Below, piece by piece: positions 52,473 to 61,078 of a stretch of DNA of 64,000 nucleotides. The DNA comes from Pararoseomonas sp. SCSIO 73927 (lineage in GTDB: Bacteria; Pseudomonadota; Alphaproteobacteria; Acetobacterales; Acetobacteraceae). Numbering within the stretch: position 1 is the stretch's first letter; the number at the start of each line of letters is the position of its first letter. Both the position numbers and the translations under genes were made by a program. The notes under the pieces are model-generated. The model saw only the letters and a list, made by a program, of their open reading frames with translations. It ran no database searches and had not been told where the DNA came from. Location: NCBI RefSeq assembly GCF_037040815.1, contig NZ_CP146232.1:4186001-4250000 (forward strand), written 5' to 3'.

Positions 52473-52895
52473 CTAGCCGTCTGGAATGCCTTTGCCGCTG
52501 ACGTCTTCGGGAATCTCTCTCAAGAAACTCTGGCCCTTCTGCAGGCGCCGCCCCAGCGTCTCGATAAAGCCTTCGTAGCGCTCCCGCCCTTTGGCCTGTG
52601 CTGACGCTTGAGCATCGTTCGGCAAGGGCGGCGTGATCGTCAGCCAGAACCGGACGAAGAGGGCCAGTGTCTCTGCGGTGACGCCGAGGTCGCGCTCCAA
52701 GCGCTGGACCTGGCGCGACAGGCGATCGAGGCGGCGCGCGAACGCGGCCTCGCGCTTGTCCGCGCCATCAGGTGACAGGAATGACGCAACCGCCGCTTCG
52801 ACGATCGCGGAGCGGGAGAGCTTCTTGCGGTCGGCGAGATCGGCGATCTGGCGGAGCATCTCGGGCGGGAAATAAACGTTCATCCGGTCGCGCAT
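52473..52895 (-). CDS. CopG-family ribbon-helix-helix protein near traG
   Basis: 140 residues from the ATG at 52895. The start MNVYFPPEMLRQIADLADRKKLSRSAIVEAAVASFLS is a typical CopG RHH, followed by a coiled coil (FARRLDRLSRQVQRLERDLGVTAETLALFVRFWLTITPPLP). It lies 7 bp after the traG stop, on the same strand, and is usual next to traG in this ICE type. Probably an accessory DNA-binding protein of the relaxosome or a regulator of the tra operon. Confidence 0.88.
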   Translation of the reverse strand: MRDRMNVYFPPEMLRQIADLADRKKLSRSAIVEAAVASFLSPDGADKREAAFARRLDRLSRQVQRLERDLGVTAETLALFVRFWLTITPPLPNDAQASAQAKGRERYEGFIETLGRRLQKGQSFLREIPEDVSGKGIPDG

Positions 52896-52902
52896 GGTTG
52901 CC

Positions 52903-54891
52903 TCACAGATCGATGCCGTCATTGGGATCGAGCGCGACCTGTCTCGCTACGCCGCGCATCTGCTGGCGCAGCGCCTGACGCTGCCGCGCCGCGTCTTCCG
53001 GCTCATCGTCCAGCATGATGGAAAACTCGTCGGCCGCGGCAGGTCCGGTTGTTTCCTTGGCGATCGCGACATGGTCGGGCAGCTCCGGCTCGCGCCTCAG
53101 CCCGCCATTGGCTGTGTCCTCCGCCTTGTCGAGCTCAGCCGCCAGCAATGCGTCGGGTCGCTGCGGCTTCAACTCGGACCAGGCGTCCCTTCGGGCCGAA
53201 CGCCCGCATTTCGCCGGGTCGGGTGACGGCAGGATGCGCTCCTTGAAGCGGCGATCCTCGAAGTAACGGGCCTTCTTGGCTCGGATGGGATGGACACCGG
53301 CGGCCATGACGATCTCGTCTGTGGCCGGCAGCTGCATCACCTCGCCGGGTGTGAGGAGCGGCCGCGCCGTCTCCGAGCGCGAGACCATCAGATGACCGAG
53401 CCAGGGGCTGAGCCGATGCCCGGCATAGTTCCGCATCGCCTTCATCTCGGTCGCCGTACCGAGGGCGTCGCTCACGCGCTTGGCGGTGCGTTCGTCATTG
53501 GTGGCGAAGCTCACGCGCACATGGCAGTTGTCGAGGATCGCGTTGTTTGGGCCGTAGGCCTTTTCGATCTGGTTCAATGACTGGGCGATGAGGAACGACT
53601 TCAGGCCGTAACCCGCCATGAAGGCGAGCGCGCTCTCGAAGAAGTCGAGGCGGCCGAGCGCCGGGAACTCGTCGAGCATCATCAGCACGCGATGCCGCCG
53701 GTCTCGCGCATGCAGATCCTCAGTCAGGCGTCGGCCGATCTGGTTGAGCACGAGCCGGATCAACGGCTTCGTCCGGGAGATGTCGGATGGCGGAACCACG
53801 AGGTAGAGCGTTGCTGGCTTCTCATCGGCGATGAGGTCGGCGATCCGCCAGTCGCAGCGGCGCGTCACTTCCGCCACCACCGGGTCGCGATAGAGGCCCA
53901 AGAAGGACATGGCGGTGGACAGGACGCCTGAGCGCTCGTTGTCGCTCTTGTTGAGGAGTTCGCGCGCCGTCGACGCCACCACGGGATGAGGGCCGCCAGG
54001 GCCGAGATGCGGCGTCGTCATCATCGCCTTCAGCGTCGCCTCGATCGGACGGCGCGGATCCGACAGGAAGGCGGCGACACCGGCGAGCGTCTTCTCCTCT
54101 TCCGCGTACAGCACATGCAGGATGGCGCCGACGAGCAAAGAATGGCTCGTCTTCTCCCAGTGATTGCGCTTGTCGAGCGAGCCCTCGGGGTCGACGAGAA
54201 CGTCGGCGACATTCTGCACGTCGCGGACTTCCCACTCGCCGCGTCGCACTTCCAGGAGCGGGTTGTAGGCGGCCGACTTGGCGTTGGTGGGATCGAACAG
54301 CAGGACGCGGCCGTGCCTCGCGCGGAAGCCGGCGGTCAGCTGCCAGTTCTCGCCCTTGATGTCGTGGACGATGGCGGAGCCCGGCCAGGTGAGGAGCGTG
54401 GGAACGACGAGGCCGACACCCTTGCCCGATCGGGTCGGTGCGAAGCACAGGACATGCTCCGGTCCATCGTGCCGGAGATAGGCGTCGCCGAGCTTGCCGA
54501 GGACGACTCCATCGGGTCCGAGCAGGCCCGCTGCCTTCACCTCCCGGAGTTCAGCCCAGCGGGCCGAGCCATAGGTCTCCACATTCTTCGCCTCACGGGC
54601 ACGCCATACCGACATCGCTATGGCGACGGCGATGGAGATGAAGCCGCCTGAGGCGGCGATCATTGCGCCTTCAACAAAGATCGGCGGGGCATAGGCGTCG
54701 TAGAAGTACCACCACCAGAAGAAGGCGGGTGGATAGTAGACCGGCCAACCCGCCAGCTCGAACCACGGCGTGCCGAGCTGCGCCTGAAAGCCGAGCCGCC
54801 AGGCGGTCCATTGGGTCGCGCCCCAGGTCGTGAGCAGCACGATGAGGAACACGGTGGTGATTTGGCCCCAGAGGATTTTCGTCGCGGACAT
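52903..54891 (-). CDS. traG: Conjugal transfer coupling protein TraG/VirD4
   Basis: 662 residues. Two to three N-terminal TM segments (TTVFLIVLLTTWGATQWT, PAFFWWWYFYDAYAPPIFVEGAMIAASGGFISIAVAIAMSVW). Walker A VLCFAPTRSGKGVGLVVPTLLTWPGSAIVHDIKGENW. Walker B region VLMMLDEFPALGRLDFFESALAFMAGYGLKSFLIAQSLNQI. C-terminal ETARPLLTPGEVMQLPATDEIVM. Hexameric ATPase that brings the relaxosome to the Trb channel. Confidence 0.96.
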   Translation of the reverse strand: MSATKILWGQITTVFLIVLLTTWGATQWTAWRLGFQAQLGTPWFELAGWPVYYPPAFFWWWYFYDAYAPPIFVEGAMIAASGGFISIAVAIAMSVWRAREAKNVETYGSARWAELREVKAAGLLGPDGVVLGKLGDAYLRHDGPEHVLCFAPTRSGKGVGLVVPTLLTWPGSAIVHDIKGENWQLTAGFRARHGRVLLFDPTNAKSAAYNPLLEVRRGEWEVRDVQNVADVLVDPEGSLDKRNHWEKTSHSLLVGAILHVLYAEEEKTLAGVAAFLSDPRRPIEATLKAMMTTPHLGPGGPHPVVASTARELLNKSDNERSGVLSTAMSFLGLYRDPVVAEVTRRCDWRIADLIADEKPATLYLVVPPSDISRTKPLIRLVLNQIGRRLTEDLHARDRRHRVLMMLDEFPALGRLDFFESALAFMAGYGLKSFLIAQSLNQIEKAYGPNNAILDNCHVRVSFATNDERTAKRVSDALGTATEMKAMRNYAGHRLSPWLGHLMVSRSETARPLLTPGEVMQLPATDEIVMAAGVHPIRAKKARYFEDRRFKERILPSPDPAKCGRSARRDAWSELKPQRPDALLAAELDKAEDTANGGLRREPELPDHVAIAKETTGPAAADEFSIMLDDEPEDAARQRQALRQQMRGVARQVALDPNDGIDL

Positions 54892-54918
54892 CGGTGGCGG
54901 TGCTTTCTTCCTTGCTGG

Positions 54919-56682
54919 CTAGAGGGCGAGCCCGCGCTTGCGGCCGAGGCCCCATTCGATGCCGCCGCCATCCTTCACGGCGCCAGCGACATGCTGGCCG
55001 AGCTTGCGTTCGATCTCGCCGGACCAGGGTACAAGCTGGAAGCCGAGGCCGTTGTCGATCATCGCGAACCGGCCGGAGGAGAGGTCGAGACGCTGGCGAT
55101 AGACGCCCGCGACCTGATCACCGGCGGTCGGCTTCATGTGCGCCAGACCGGTCTCGGCGGAGAGGCGCGCCCCGACCGCATCCAGTTCGCGCCGCCGCAG
55201 CGTGGCGAGGAGGTCGCGTTGCAGGATGATCCGCTGGCCTTGGCGTCGACCGAGGCCTTGGTCGGCGAGATGCTCGGCCCGTGCCTGCAGGGCTTCGCGC
55301 ACCTCTCGCCCGAAGCCTCCCATCGACAGCGGCATGGGGTCCGCCTCCACAAGCCGATGGTCCAGCCAGGTGGCCCCCGGCGCCTTGATCTGCTGGCCGA
55401 GTTCGAGGTCTGACCGGCTCGCGAGAACAAGCGTCGGGCGCGGCTCATCGGCTCGGCCAAAGCGCCGAACCTCCACGATGCCGCCGATCGCAGGCGCATG
55501 CTCGAAGGCCTCGACACCGCGGAACCGGACATGGTGGGCGCGACCGTCGGTGCCGTCGATCACCGCATAGGCTTCGCCCGTCAGCTCGTCGTGCAGGCCG
55601 CGATCGACCAGCCGCCCGATGATCGGCGCCTGTCCGCTGCCGCCTTCGATGACATAGTCAGCGACGGCGCGATCCTCACCGCGCTCGGCGAAGACGCGGT
55701 GCATGGTCTTGATGATGTCCCCGCGAAGCCCGAGGTCGCGCAGGTGGCGTTCAGCGTCGAGCCCGACCATCCACTCGCCGGGGGCGGCGGATGACGCGAG
55801 GCCCATCTTCTCCAGGTGCTGGAGCCGGCCGATCATGAGCCGGCGGGTCTGGGGATCACCGGCACCGGATTGCTCGGGACGAAGATCGATGAATCCGGTC
55901 TCGTCGGCGGCTATGCGAATCTCGACATCGAGGCGCGTCCAGCGCTCGGCCGTGATTTCGCGCTCGAGCGCCGTCTTGATCTCGTGCTCCGGCTTCGGGC
56001 CGAGTTCGATCGACACGAGATCCTCGGCCCGGGATCGCAAGCCGCGGCTGATGTAGTCGCGTGAGATGACGAGGTCGGCGCCCTGGGCGTCAACGCCTCG
56101 CACCAGCAGGTGGACGTGGGGATTGTCGGTGTTCCAGTGATCGACCGCGACCCAGTCGAGCCGGGTCCCGAGGTCGGCTTCCATTTGGCGCGCGAGGTCG
56201 CGCGTGAAGGCGCGCAGGTCCGTCATCTCGCCGGCGTCCTCGGGCGAGATGATGAAGCGGAAATGGTGCCGGTCGTCCTTCGAGCGCGCGGCGAAACCAG
56301 CGTCATCGGCGCGGTCGCTGTCGGCATCGAACATCACGGCCTTTTCGCCGTCGCGCGTGACGCCGTCGCGCTTGAGATAGGATAGGTGGGCATGGAGCGG
56401 CGCGGACCGGAAGGCCCGGCCCTGGTGGCGGGCGATCCGCGCCTTGACGACGACGCGGCGCGACGAGCTGAAAAGCCGCGCGCGGCTGAAGGCAATCCGT
56501 CCTCGCCCGAAGGTCGAACGGCCATAGCCGGACGCCCTGCGCCCCGGACCGCCGCCGGTGCCGACATGCCCCGAGCGCTTGGCGGCGCGCAGGACTTGGT
56601 TGATGAAGCTCTTGGCTTTCGGCGCCCGCGTCGAACCGATGCGGCCCGGCCGGACCCGGAAGTCGCTGTCGCCGTCGCTCAT
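54919..56682 (-). CDS. Relaxase/mobilisation nuclease (DUF3363, VirD2/RlxS-like)
   Basis: 587 residues from the ATG at 56682 (MSDGDSDFRVRPGRIG). Relaxase region: LRAAKRSGHVGTGGG, HHFRFIISPEDAGEMTDLRAFTRDLARQMEADLGTRLDWVAVDHWNTDNPHVHLLVRGVDAQGADLVISRDYISRGLRSRAEDL; the HxH metal motif is in NPHVHLLVRG. A long DUF3363 C-terminal domain follows, as in RlxS-type relaxases of tripartite and guaA-type ICEs. It nicks oriT, probably near the inverted repeat at 56708-56768, and pilots the strand through TraG. Confidence 0.93.
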   Translation of the reverse strand: MSDGDSDFRVRPGRIGSTRAPKAKSFINQVLRAAKRSGHVGTGGGPGRRASGYGRSTFGRGRIAFSRARLFSSSRRVVVKARIARHQGRAFRSAPLHAHLSYLKRDGVTRDGEKAVMFDADSDRADDAGFAARSKDDRHHFRFIISPEDAGEMTDLRAFTRDLARQMEADLGTRLDWVAVDHWNTDNPHVHLLVRGVDAQGADLVISRDYISRGLRSRAEDLVSIELGPKPEHEIKTALEREITAERWTRLDVEIRIAADETGFIDLRPEQSGAGDPQTRRLMIGRLQHLEKMGLASSAAPGEWMVGLDAERHLRDLGLRGDIIKTMHRVFAERGEDRAVADYVIEGGSGQAPIIGRLVDRGLHDELTGEAYAVIDGTDGRAHHVRFRGVEAFEHAPAIGGIVEVRRFGRADEPRPTLVLASRSDLELGQQIKAPGATWLDHRLVEADPMPLSMGGFGREVREALQARAEHLADQGLGRRQGQRIILQRDLLATLRRRELDAVGARLSAETGLAHMKPTAGDQVAGVYRQRLDLSSGRFAMIDNGLGFQLVPWSGEIERKLGQHVAGAVKDGGGIEWGLGRKRGLAL

Positions 56683-56707
56683 CGCCGGCCTCCGGCGGGC
56701 CAAACGC

Positions 56708-56768
56708 GGGGCAGTGCCGGCAATGTCCTTGAAATAGCGTGTATAATAGCCGAAACCGGCACTGCCCC
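56708..56768. promoter_or_regulatory. Candidate oriT / relaxase operator: 13 bp perfect inverted repeat
   Basis: GGGGCAGTGCCGG (56708-56720) and CCGGCACTGCCCC (56756-56768) flank a 35 bp AT-richer loop containing GTGTATAATAG. It lies 26 bp upstream of the relaxase start, in the 247 bp gap before the transglycosylase gene. Size and placement are typical of an oriT. I cannot identify the nic site by sequence alone. Confidence 0.6.
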
Positions 56769-56929
56769 CGACCGACCGGCACGTGAAAAGCCATGCGAAA
56801 GCAATGGCTTGCACGCGAGTGGCGAGCCGCTTTTATCTCGCCGTCTGTTGGTCGTGTCTGCCTCGCCCCAACCGCCCGACGCCGCCTCTTTTCGGGAGAT
56901 CGCTACACCGCGCCGGAGTGCGATTCTGG

Positions 56930-57694
56930 TCATGGGCGCCCCCCATCATCTGCGCGGGTCACGAAGATGCCTGCCGTTTGCGTCGAAGCGGCGATTGGGG
57001 GTTGCTGCGGATCCGCGGTTCGGCTGCCATTCCTTTGACGATCAGGCTGCGATCGTTCTGCTGCAACGCTGCCGTTGGGGCGCGCGACGAACAACGGAGA
57101 CCGAGTCCACGCGAGCGGGTCGGCGGTCGCGACAGCGACGCCGGCAGCGAGCGGCTCACTGCCGATCAACGGCGCGATCGCGGCCACGTAGGCGATGGTC
57201 TCGGCGGGCAGCGCGCGGCCAGCCGAGAGATAGTCATCGTAGCGCCCGGGCCCGGCATTGTAGGCCGCAAGGAAGCCCGGCGCGCCGTAGCGGTCGTGCA
57301 TTTCGCGCAGATAGGCTGCACCAGCCAGGATGTTATCGCGCGGGTCAAAGGGATTGGCCCCCAGACCGTGGCGCGCCCGCAGATCCGCCCAGGTCGCGGG
57401 CATGATCTGCATGAGTCCCATCGCGCCTTTGGGTGAGACCGCGCGGACACGACCGCCGCTCTCGACGCGCATGACTGCCCAGATCCAGCGTTCGGGAATG
57501 CCGAACCGCTGCGCTGCCTCGGCGACCGCTCGTGTGTAAGCCGAGCCTGCCGCGGGTAGCTCGATGACCGAGGCCTGCGCCAGAGACGGCGCGGGCATCG
57601 CGCCGGCAAAGGCCAGGCCGGAAAGGAGAAGGAAGGGCAGTCGGCGGGCGGCCCCTTTCGCTCCGGCAGCGGGCTGGCGACGGGAGACGCGCAT
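56930..57694 (-). CDS. Lytic transglycosylase (conjugation-associated)
   Basis: 254 residues. Signal peptide (LPFLLLSGLAFAGAMPAPSLAQA). SLT domain with catalytic Glu in RWIWAVMRVESGGRVRAVSPKGAMGLMQIMPATWADLRARHGLGANPFDPRDNILAGAAYLREMHDRYGAPGFLAAYNAGPGRYDDYLS. Opens peptidoglycan for the mating channel. It reads in the same direction as traF and DUF736 and lies upstream of the relaxase. Confidence 0.95.
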   Translation of the reverse strand: MRVSRRQPAAGAKGAARRLPFLLLSGLAFAGAMPAPSLAQASVIELPAAGSAYTRAVAEAAQRFGIPERWIWAVMRVESGGRVRAVSPKGAMGLMQIMPATWADLRARHGLGANPFDPRDNILAGAAYLREMHDRYGAPGFLAAYNAGPGRYDDYLSAGRALPAETIAYVAAIAPLIGSEPLAAGVAVATADPLAWTRSPLFVARPNGSVAAERSQPDRQRNGSRTADPQQPPIAASTQTAGIFVTRADDGGRP

Positions 57695-57697
57695 CGA

Positions 57698-58036
57698 TCA
57701 GTCCCGCTCGTTGCGCTTGGTCGGCCGGTTCCAGTAGAGACCCCATGCTGATTTGTTGTCGGCCGACTGGAACAGGTTGGCTCGGATTGGCTGCGCGAAG
57801 GTCGGATCGTCGAACTGCAACGATACATATTCGCCGGCCTTCTCGCCGGTGCGCTTCCATCCCGCCCCCACTTCCGGCCCATCGGCATCATCGCCGAGGT
57901 GAACGCGATAGTCGGGCGCGTTCTCGGCGTCGGAGTGCTCCGCCGGCACCAGCACCAGAGCGGCGTCGAGGGCGAGCGTGCGGATGCGGCCGCCATAGCC
58001 GCTTTTGGTGCGGGTGAATTCTCCGATCAGACTCAT
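57698..58036 (-). CDS. DUF736 protein, first copy
   Basis: 112 residues. SLIGEFTRTKSGYGGRIRTLALDAALVLVPAEHSDAENAPDYRVHLGDDADGPEVGAGWKRTGEKAGEYVSLQFDDPTFAQPIRANLFQ ... WGLYWNRPTKR is the DUF736 pattern, a small beta-rich protein always found near traF/relaxase in this ICE type. Function unknown; possibly single-strand DNA related. A paralogue lies at 63216-63542. The stop is 3 bp before the transglycosylase start. Confidence 0.9.
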   Translation of the reverse strand: MSLIGEFTRTKSGYGGRIRTLALDAALVLVPAEHSDAENAPDYRVHLGDDADGPEVGAGWKRTGEKAGEYVSLQFDDPTFAQPIRANLFQSADNKSAWGLYWNRPTKRNERD

Positions 58037-58081
58037 GGCAACCTCCTTGGCGATGCGGTGGAACGGGTCATGGCTGCGCCG

Positions 58082-58627
58082 TCACCGCGTCGGCGCGCGC
58101 CAGACGAAGCGACCGTCGCCGTCTTCGTCGGTGTAGAGAGGCGTGGCCCGGCCGATCACGGTGTTGACGGCGAGAGGCCCGAAGTAGCGGCCGTCCAGGC
58201 TGTCCCGGACGCCGATGTTCATGAGGAAGAGTTCGCTCGCGCCGATCCGGTGGCAGCCGCTCCAGATAGGCAGCGTGCGTCCAAGACGGTCGCGGTCGAG
58301 CGCATTGCCGACGGTGATTCCGTCGACGGTAATGTCGCCACCCGAACGGCAGACCGTCTGCCCGGGAACTGCGGCAACGCGCTTCAAGAGCGGCACGCCG
58401 CGCGGGAGATAACCCCGGTCCTCGAGGAAGGCGGCAAGCGGCTCTGGCGCATTGACCGCAACAAGGTCGGTGACCTCGAGCGGCGTAGCCGAACCGATCT
58501 CATAGAGGCCGACCGGGACGCTGGCCGATGCGTTCCAGACGAGCCGCGGTGCAACGTGCACCATCGCCAGCGTGATCAGCAGGAGCGCGGCGCCCGTGGC
58601 CGTCAGCAGGTAGCCGGCGCGCGTCAT
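58082..58627 (-). CDS. traF: TraF conjugative-transfer signal peptidase (S26)
   Basis: 181 residues. One TM (GYLLTATGAALLLITLAMVHVAPRLVWNASASVPVGLYEI), with the catalytic Ser in SVPVGLY, then PRGVPLLKRVAAVPGQTVCRSGGDITVDG (catalytic Lys in LLKRVAA) and NIGVRDSLDGRYFGPLAVNTVIGRATPLY. TraF matures the TrbC pilin in RP4. The start overlaps the DUF2840 stop. Confidence 0.95.
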   Translation of the reverse strand: MTRAGYLLTATGAALLLITLAMVHVAPRLVWNASASVPVGLYEIGSATPLEVTDLVAVNAPEPLAAFLEDRGYLPRGVPLLKRVAAVPGQTVCRSGGDITVDGITVGNALDRDRLGRTLPIWSGCHRIGASELFLMNIGVRDSLDGRYFGPLAVNTVIGRATPLYTDEDGDGRFVWRAPTR

Positions 58628-59139
58628 GGCTCGGCCCTCTGTCGCAAGCGCCAGGCGCGGTGCTGCTGACGGGAGTAGGATCGCGGGGCGTCCCCGGCGG
58701 CGAGCCGGTTATGGACATGGCGCCAATAGTCAGGCGCAGCTTCGGCGGGATCGATGTCGAGCGCTTCGATCGCGTCGATCAGAAGCAGCACCTGCTCGAC
58801 GCTCGGCCAGCCGCTCGTTTGCAGCAGGATTTCACCACCGGGCCGCACCGAGGGCAGCGTCTGATAACCTTCGCCCGCGCTGACGGCGCGCAGGATGTCG
58901 ATGCGCGAGACGACGGTGCCAAAGCCATTCGACGCCCAGCGGACGAAGGCGAAGACAGCGCCGGCGGGGAAGCCGAGGACGCGGCGCCGTCGGTCGAGGA
59001 TCTGTTCGTGAACCGCATGGCCGAAGCGGATCCAGTGCTCGATCTCCTTCTCGCGCCAAACCAATTCGACCTCGGTGAGCCGACCGGGGGGTGATGACGG
59101 CCGAACGCCCGCTGCGCTATGAAATGCCGGTACGCTCAT
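58624..59139 (-). CDS. DUF2840 protein
   Basis: 171 residues. LTEVELVWREKEIEHWIRFGHAVHEQILDRRRRVLGFPAGAVFAFVRWASNGFGTVVSRIDILRAVSAGEGYQTLPSVRPGGEILLQTSGWPSVEQVLLLIDAIEALDIDPAEAAPDYWRHVHNRL is the DUF2840 pattern, conserved between parA and traF in ICEs of alphaproteobacteria. Function unknown. It overlaps the genes on both sides by four bases. Confidence 0.9.
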   Translation of the reverse strand: MSVPAFHSAAGVRPSSPPGRLTEVELVWREKEIEHWIRFGHAVHEQILDRRRRVLGFPAGAVFAFVRWASNGFGTVVSRIDILRAVSAGEGYQTLPSVRPGGEILLQTSGWPSVEQVLLLIDAIEALDIDPAEAAPDYWRHVHNRLAAGDAPRSYSRQQHRAWRLRQRAEP

Positions 59140-59375
59140 GGCGCGTCCCCTTCGGCAGGAAACGCGCCCGCGAGGAGCTCGCGCAGCATGTCCGCGACGG
59201 TTTGGCCGCGCTGGAACGCGGTGACCTTGATCCGGCCGCGCAGGTCCGGTGTGACGTCGATCGTGAGGCGCGCTGTGTAGGCGATGGCGTCAGCCCTGCG
59301 GCCGCGCGGATCGTCGGCGGCCTTGATCCAGGCGTCCGGGTCGCCGGGCCGCGCGGCGAAGCTGCGCCTGGTCAT
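59136..59375 (-). CDS. Small RHH protein downstream of parA (ParB/ParG-like partner)
   Basis: 79 residues. The C-terminal part TARLTIDVTPDLRGRIKVTAFQRGQTVADMLRELLAGAF has the beta strand-helix-helix layout of ribbon-helix-helix centromere-binding proteins such as ParG. The basic N-terminal tail (MTRRSFAARPGDPDAW) fits a ParA-stimulating arm. It overlaps parA by four bases, supporting a partition pair. Confidence 0.8.
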   Translation of the reverse strand: MTRRSFAARPGDPDAWIKAADDPRGRRADAIAYTARLTIDVTPDLRGRIKVTAFQRGQTVADMLRELLAGAFPAEGDAP

Positions 59376-60010
59376 GGTGCGAGCCTTCCAACTTCGGCGC
59401 AGAGCGCTGCGATCTCGCGCGCACCGGCGCGCTGGCCATCGAGTTCGGAGATCAGGCGGCCCGATTGCGCTGCATCCGCGAAGCCGACGCGTTGGCCGAT
59501 GGCGCTCGCCAGCACCGGCGGATCGTGTTCAGCGAGCGACTTGGCGGTTTCGCGTGCGATGACGGTGCGCGCGCCGCAGCGGTTGAGCACGAAACGCGCG
59601 ACAAGCGACGGGCGGAACAGGCGTGCTTCGCGGAGCAGCGCCAGCATCTCGGCCGACGCCCATCCGTCGAAGGGCGACGGCTGAACCGGGATCAGGATGA
59701 GATCGGCGGCAAGCAGGGCCGAGCGCATGAGGCCGGCGACGCGCGGCGGCCCATCGATCACCACATGATCGGCGCTGCGCGCCAGTTCGGGCGCTTCGCG
59801 GTGCAAGGTGTCGCGCGCCAGTCCGATGACGGCGAACCGGCGGGGCAGGCCTTCACGGGCGCGGGCTTCGGACCAGTCGAGTGAAGAACCCTGCGGATCG
59901 GCGTCGATGAGCATGACGCGTTGATCGCGGCTGGCCCATTCGCCGGCGAGATGAAGGGCGAGCGTCGTTTTGCCAACGCCGCCTTTCTGATTGAGCAACG
60001 CGACGATCAT
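59372..60010 (-). CDS. parA: ParA-family partition ATPase
   Basis: 212 residues. Deviant Walker A MIVALLNQKGGVGKTTLALHLAGEWASRDQRVMLIDADPQGSSLDWSEAR at the N-terminus, then DHVVIDGPPRVAGLMRSALLAADLILIPVQPSPFDGWASAEMLALL. It is the short ParA/Soj-like type without an N-terminal HTH. It overlaps repA by four bases, implying a repA-parA-RHH operon that would keep an excised circle in the cell. Confidence 0.95.
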   Translation of the reverse strand: MIVALLNQKGGVGKTTLALHLAGEWASRDQRVMLIDADPQGSSLDWSEARAREGLPRRFAVIGLARDTLHREAPELARSADHVVIDGPPRVAGLMRSALLAADLILIPVQPSPFDGWASAEMLALLREARLFRPSLVARFVLNRCGARTVIARETAKSLAEHDPPVLASAIGQRVGFADAAQSGRLISELDGQRAGAREIAALCAEVGRLAP

Positions 60011-61068
60011 GACCGCGCGCTCCGTCGGCCGTGGGGTGGTTTTCCACCGTCGCCCCGCTCCAACAAGAAGTTAGATTCGTTGTTAGATTCTAAGTTAAGG
60101 CTCGGAATCGCCGTTTCAGGCCAGAGGGTTAGTTGCGATTTCCGCGCCCGAAGTCCCGAGGCGGCTGCGCCCGAAATCCCGATACCATTTGCGCCCGAAG
60201 TCCCGATCGCATCCACAACACCATCCACAGGGCCTGTGGACAAGTTGATGGGGCGGATGTGCAGGCGTTCCTGACGACCGGTGCGCTCCAGAGCCAAGCG
60301 ATAGCCGGGCAGCGGCTGGCGGGCGACGATGCGGCGGATGTCGATGGCGAAGTCGGAAACACGCGCCTGGCTCCCCGATTTGGCGTGCAGGTGCGCGATT
60401 TCGAAGGTCCAGCCCGCTGGCTGACGGCCGGCATGCTTCCGGGCGACCCGATAGAGCCAGCGCTCGATGCCGCCGGTCAGTCGGAAATAGGCGGGATCGA
60501 TGGCGAGGACGAGCGAGCGGTCAATGACACCGCGATAGAGCCAGTCGGGCAGGACGAACTCCATGCCCTCTACGCGGCCGTCGCGCGTCGTGCATTCCCC
60601 CCACTCGTTGATCCAGGAGAATTGCTGACGCCGCCAATGCTCGCCGTTGCGGATCGTGGTGCGGATGACCGTCGACTGAAGGCGCGCCAGAGCGCCCTTG
60701 AGGAGCCGATAGTCGCGCGATCCCGTCTGGCGCCCGATGGCGGTCAGGAGTTGATACGGCGTGAAGCGCAGGAAGCGTGACGTTTGGAAGCCGAGGTTTG
60801 CGGCCTCGACGATCTGGCTCGCGGCCCAGATCAGGATGTCGGCATCCCAGATGGTCGCCATGCCATGCTCGGGGACCGCGAAGACTTCGACGCGGATGTC
60901 GCCGGCTTGGTAGTGGATCGGTGAGGTACGCTTGGCCTTGGCGAGCGAGAAGAAGGGCCGCTCCATCAGATCGCGCTGGTCGCGCGGACTGGCGTCGCCG
61001 GTGGCGACGACGAACGGGTCGAGCCGCGATCGTTCGCTCAAGGAGAGGGGGCGCTGCCGCGGGGACAT
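60007..61068 (-). CDS. repA: Replication initiator protein A
   Basis: 353 residues from the ATG at 61068; a GTG at 61143 lacks a usable SD. RLDPFVVATGDASPRDQRDLMERPFFSLAKAKRTSPIHYQAGDIRVEVFAVPEHGMATIWDADILIWAASQIVEAANLGFQTSRFLRFTPYQLLTAIGRQTGSRDYRLLKGALARLQSTVIRTTIR is the plasmid RPA/RepA family pattern, and IERWLYRVARKHAGRQPAGWTFEIAHLHAKSGSQARVSDFAIDIRRIV the second winged-helix part. The C-terminal ~60 residues overlie iteron-like repeats and DnaA-box-like sequence. Its presence implies the ICE can replicate as a circle. Confidence 0.93.
   Translation of the reverse strand: MSPRQRPLSLSERSRLDPFVVATGDASPRDQRDLMERPFFSLAKAKRTSPIHYQAGDIRVEVFAVPEHGMATIWDADILIWAASQIVEAANLGFQTSRFLRFTPYQLLTAIGRQTGSRDYRLLKGALARLQSTVIRTTIRNGEHWRRQQFSWINEWGECTTRDGRVEGMEFVLPDWLYRGVIDRSLVLAIDPAYFRLTGGIERWLYRVARKHAGRQPAGWTFEIAHLHAKSGSQARVSDFAIDIRRIVARQPLPGYRLALERTGRQERLHIRPINLSTGPVDGVVDAIGTSGANGIGISGAAASGLRARKSQLTLWPETAIPSLNLESNNESNFLLERGDGGKPPHGRRSARS
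60144..60243. repeat. Iteron-like repeats and DnaA-box-like sites inside the 3' end of repA: candidate oriV
   Basis: Three 16 bp repeats GCGCCCGAA(G/A)TCCCGA start at 60144, 60167 and 60191 (23-24 bp spacing, about two helical turns). They are followed by ATCCACA at 60211-60217 and 60223-60229 and by TGTGGACAA at 60235-60243 (reverse complement TTGTCCACA, one mismatch to the DnaA box). TCCACAGG-G-CCTGTGGA (60224-60240) is a perfect palindrome. Confidence 0.6.
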
Positions 61069-61078
61069 GTCGGACGGC

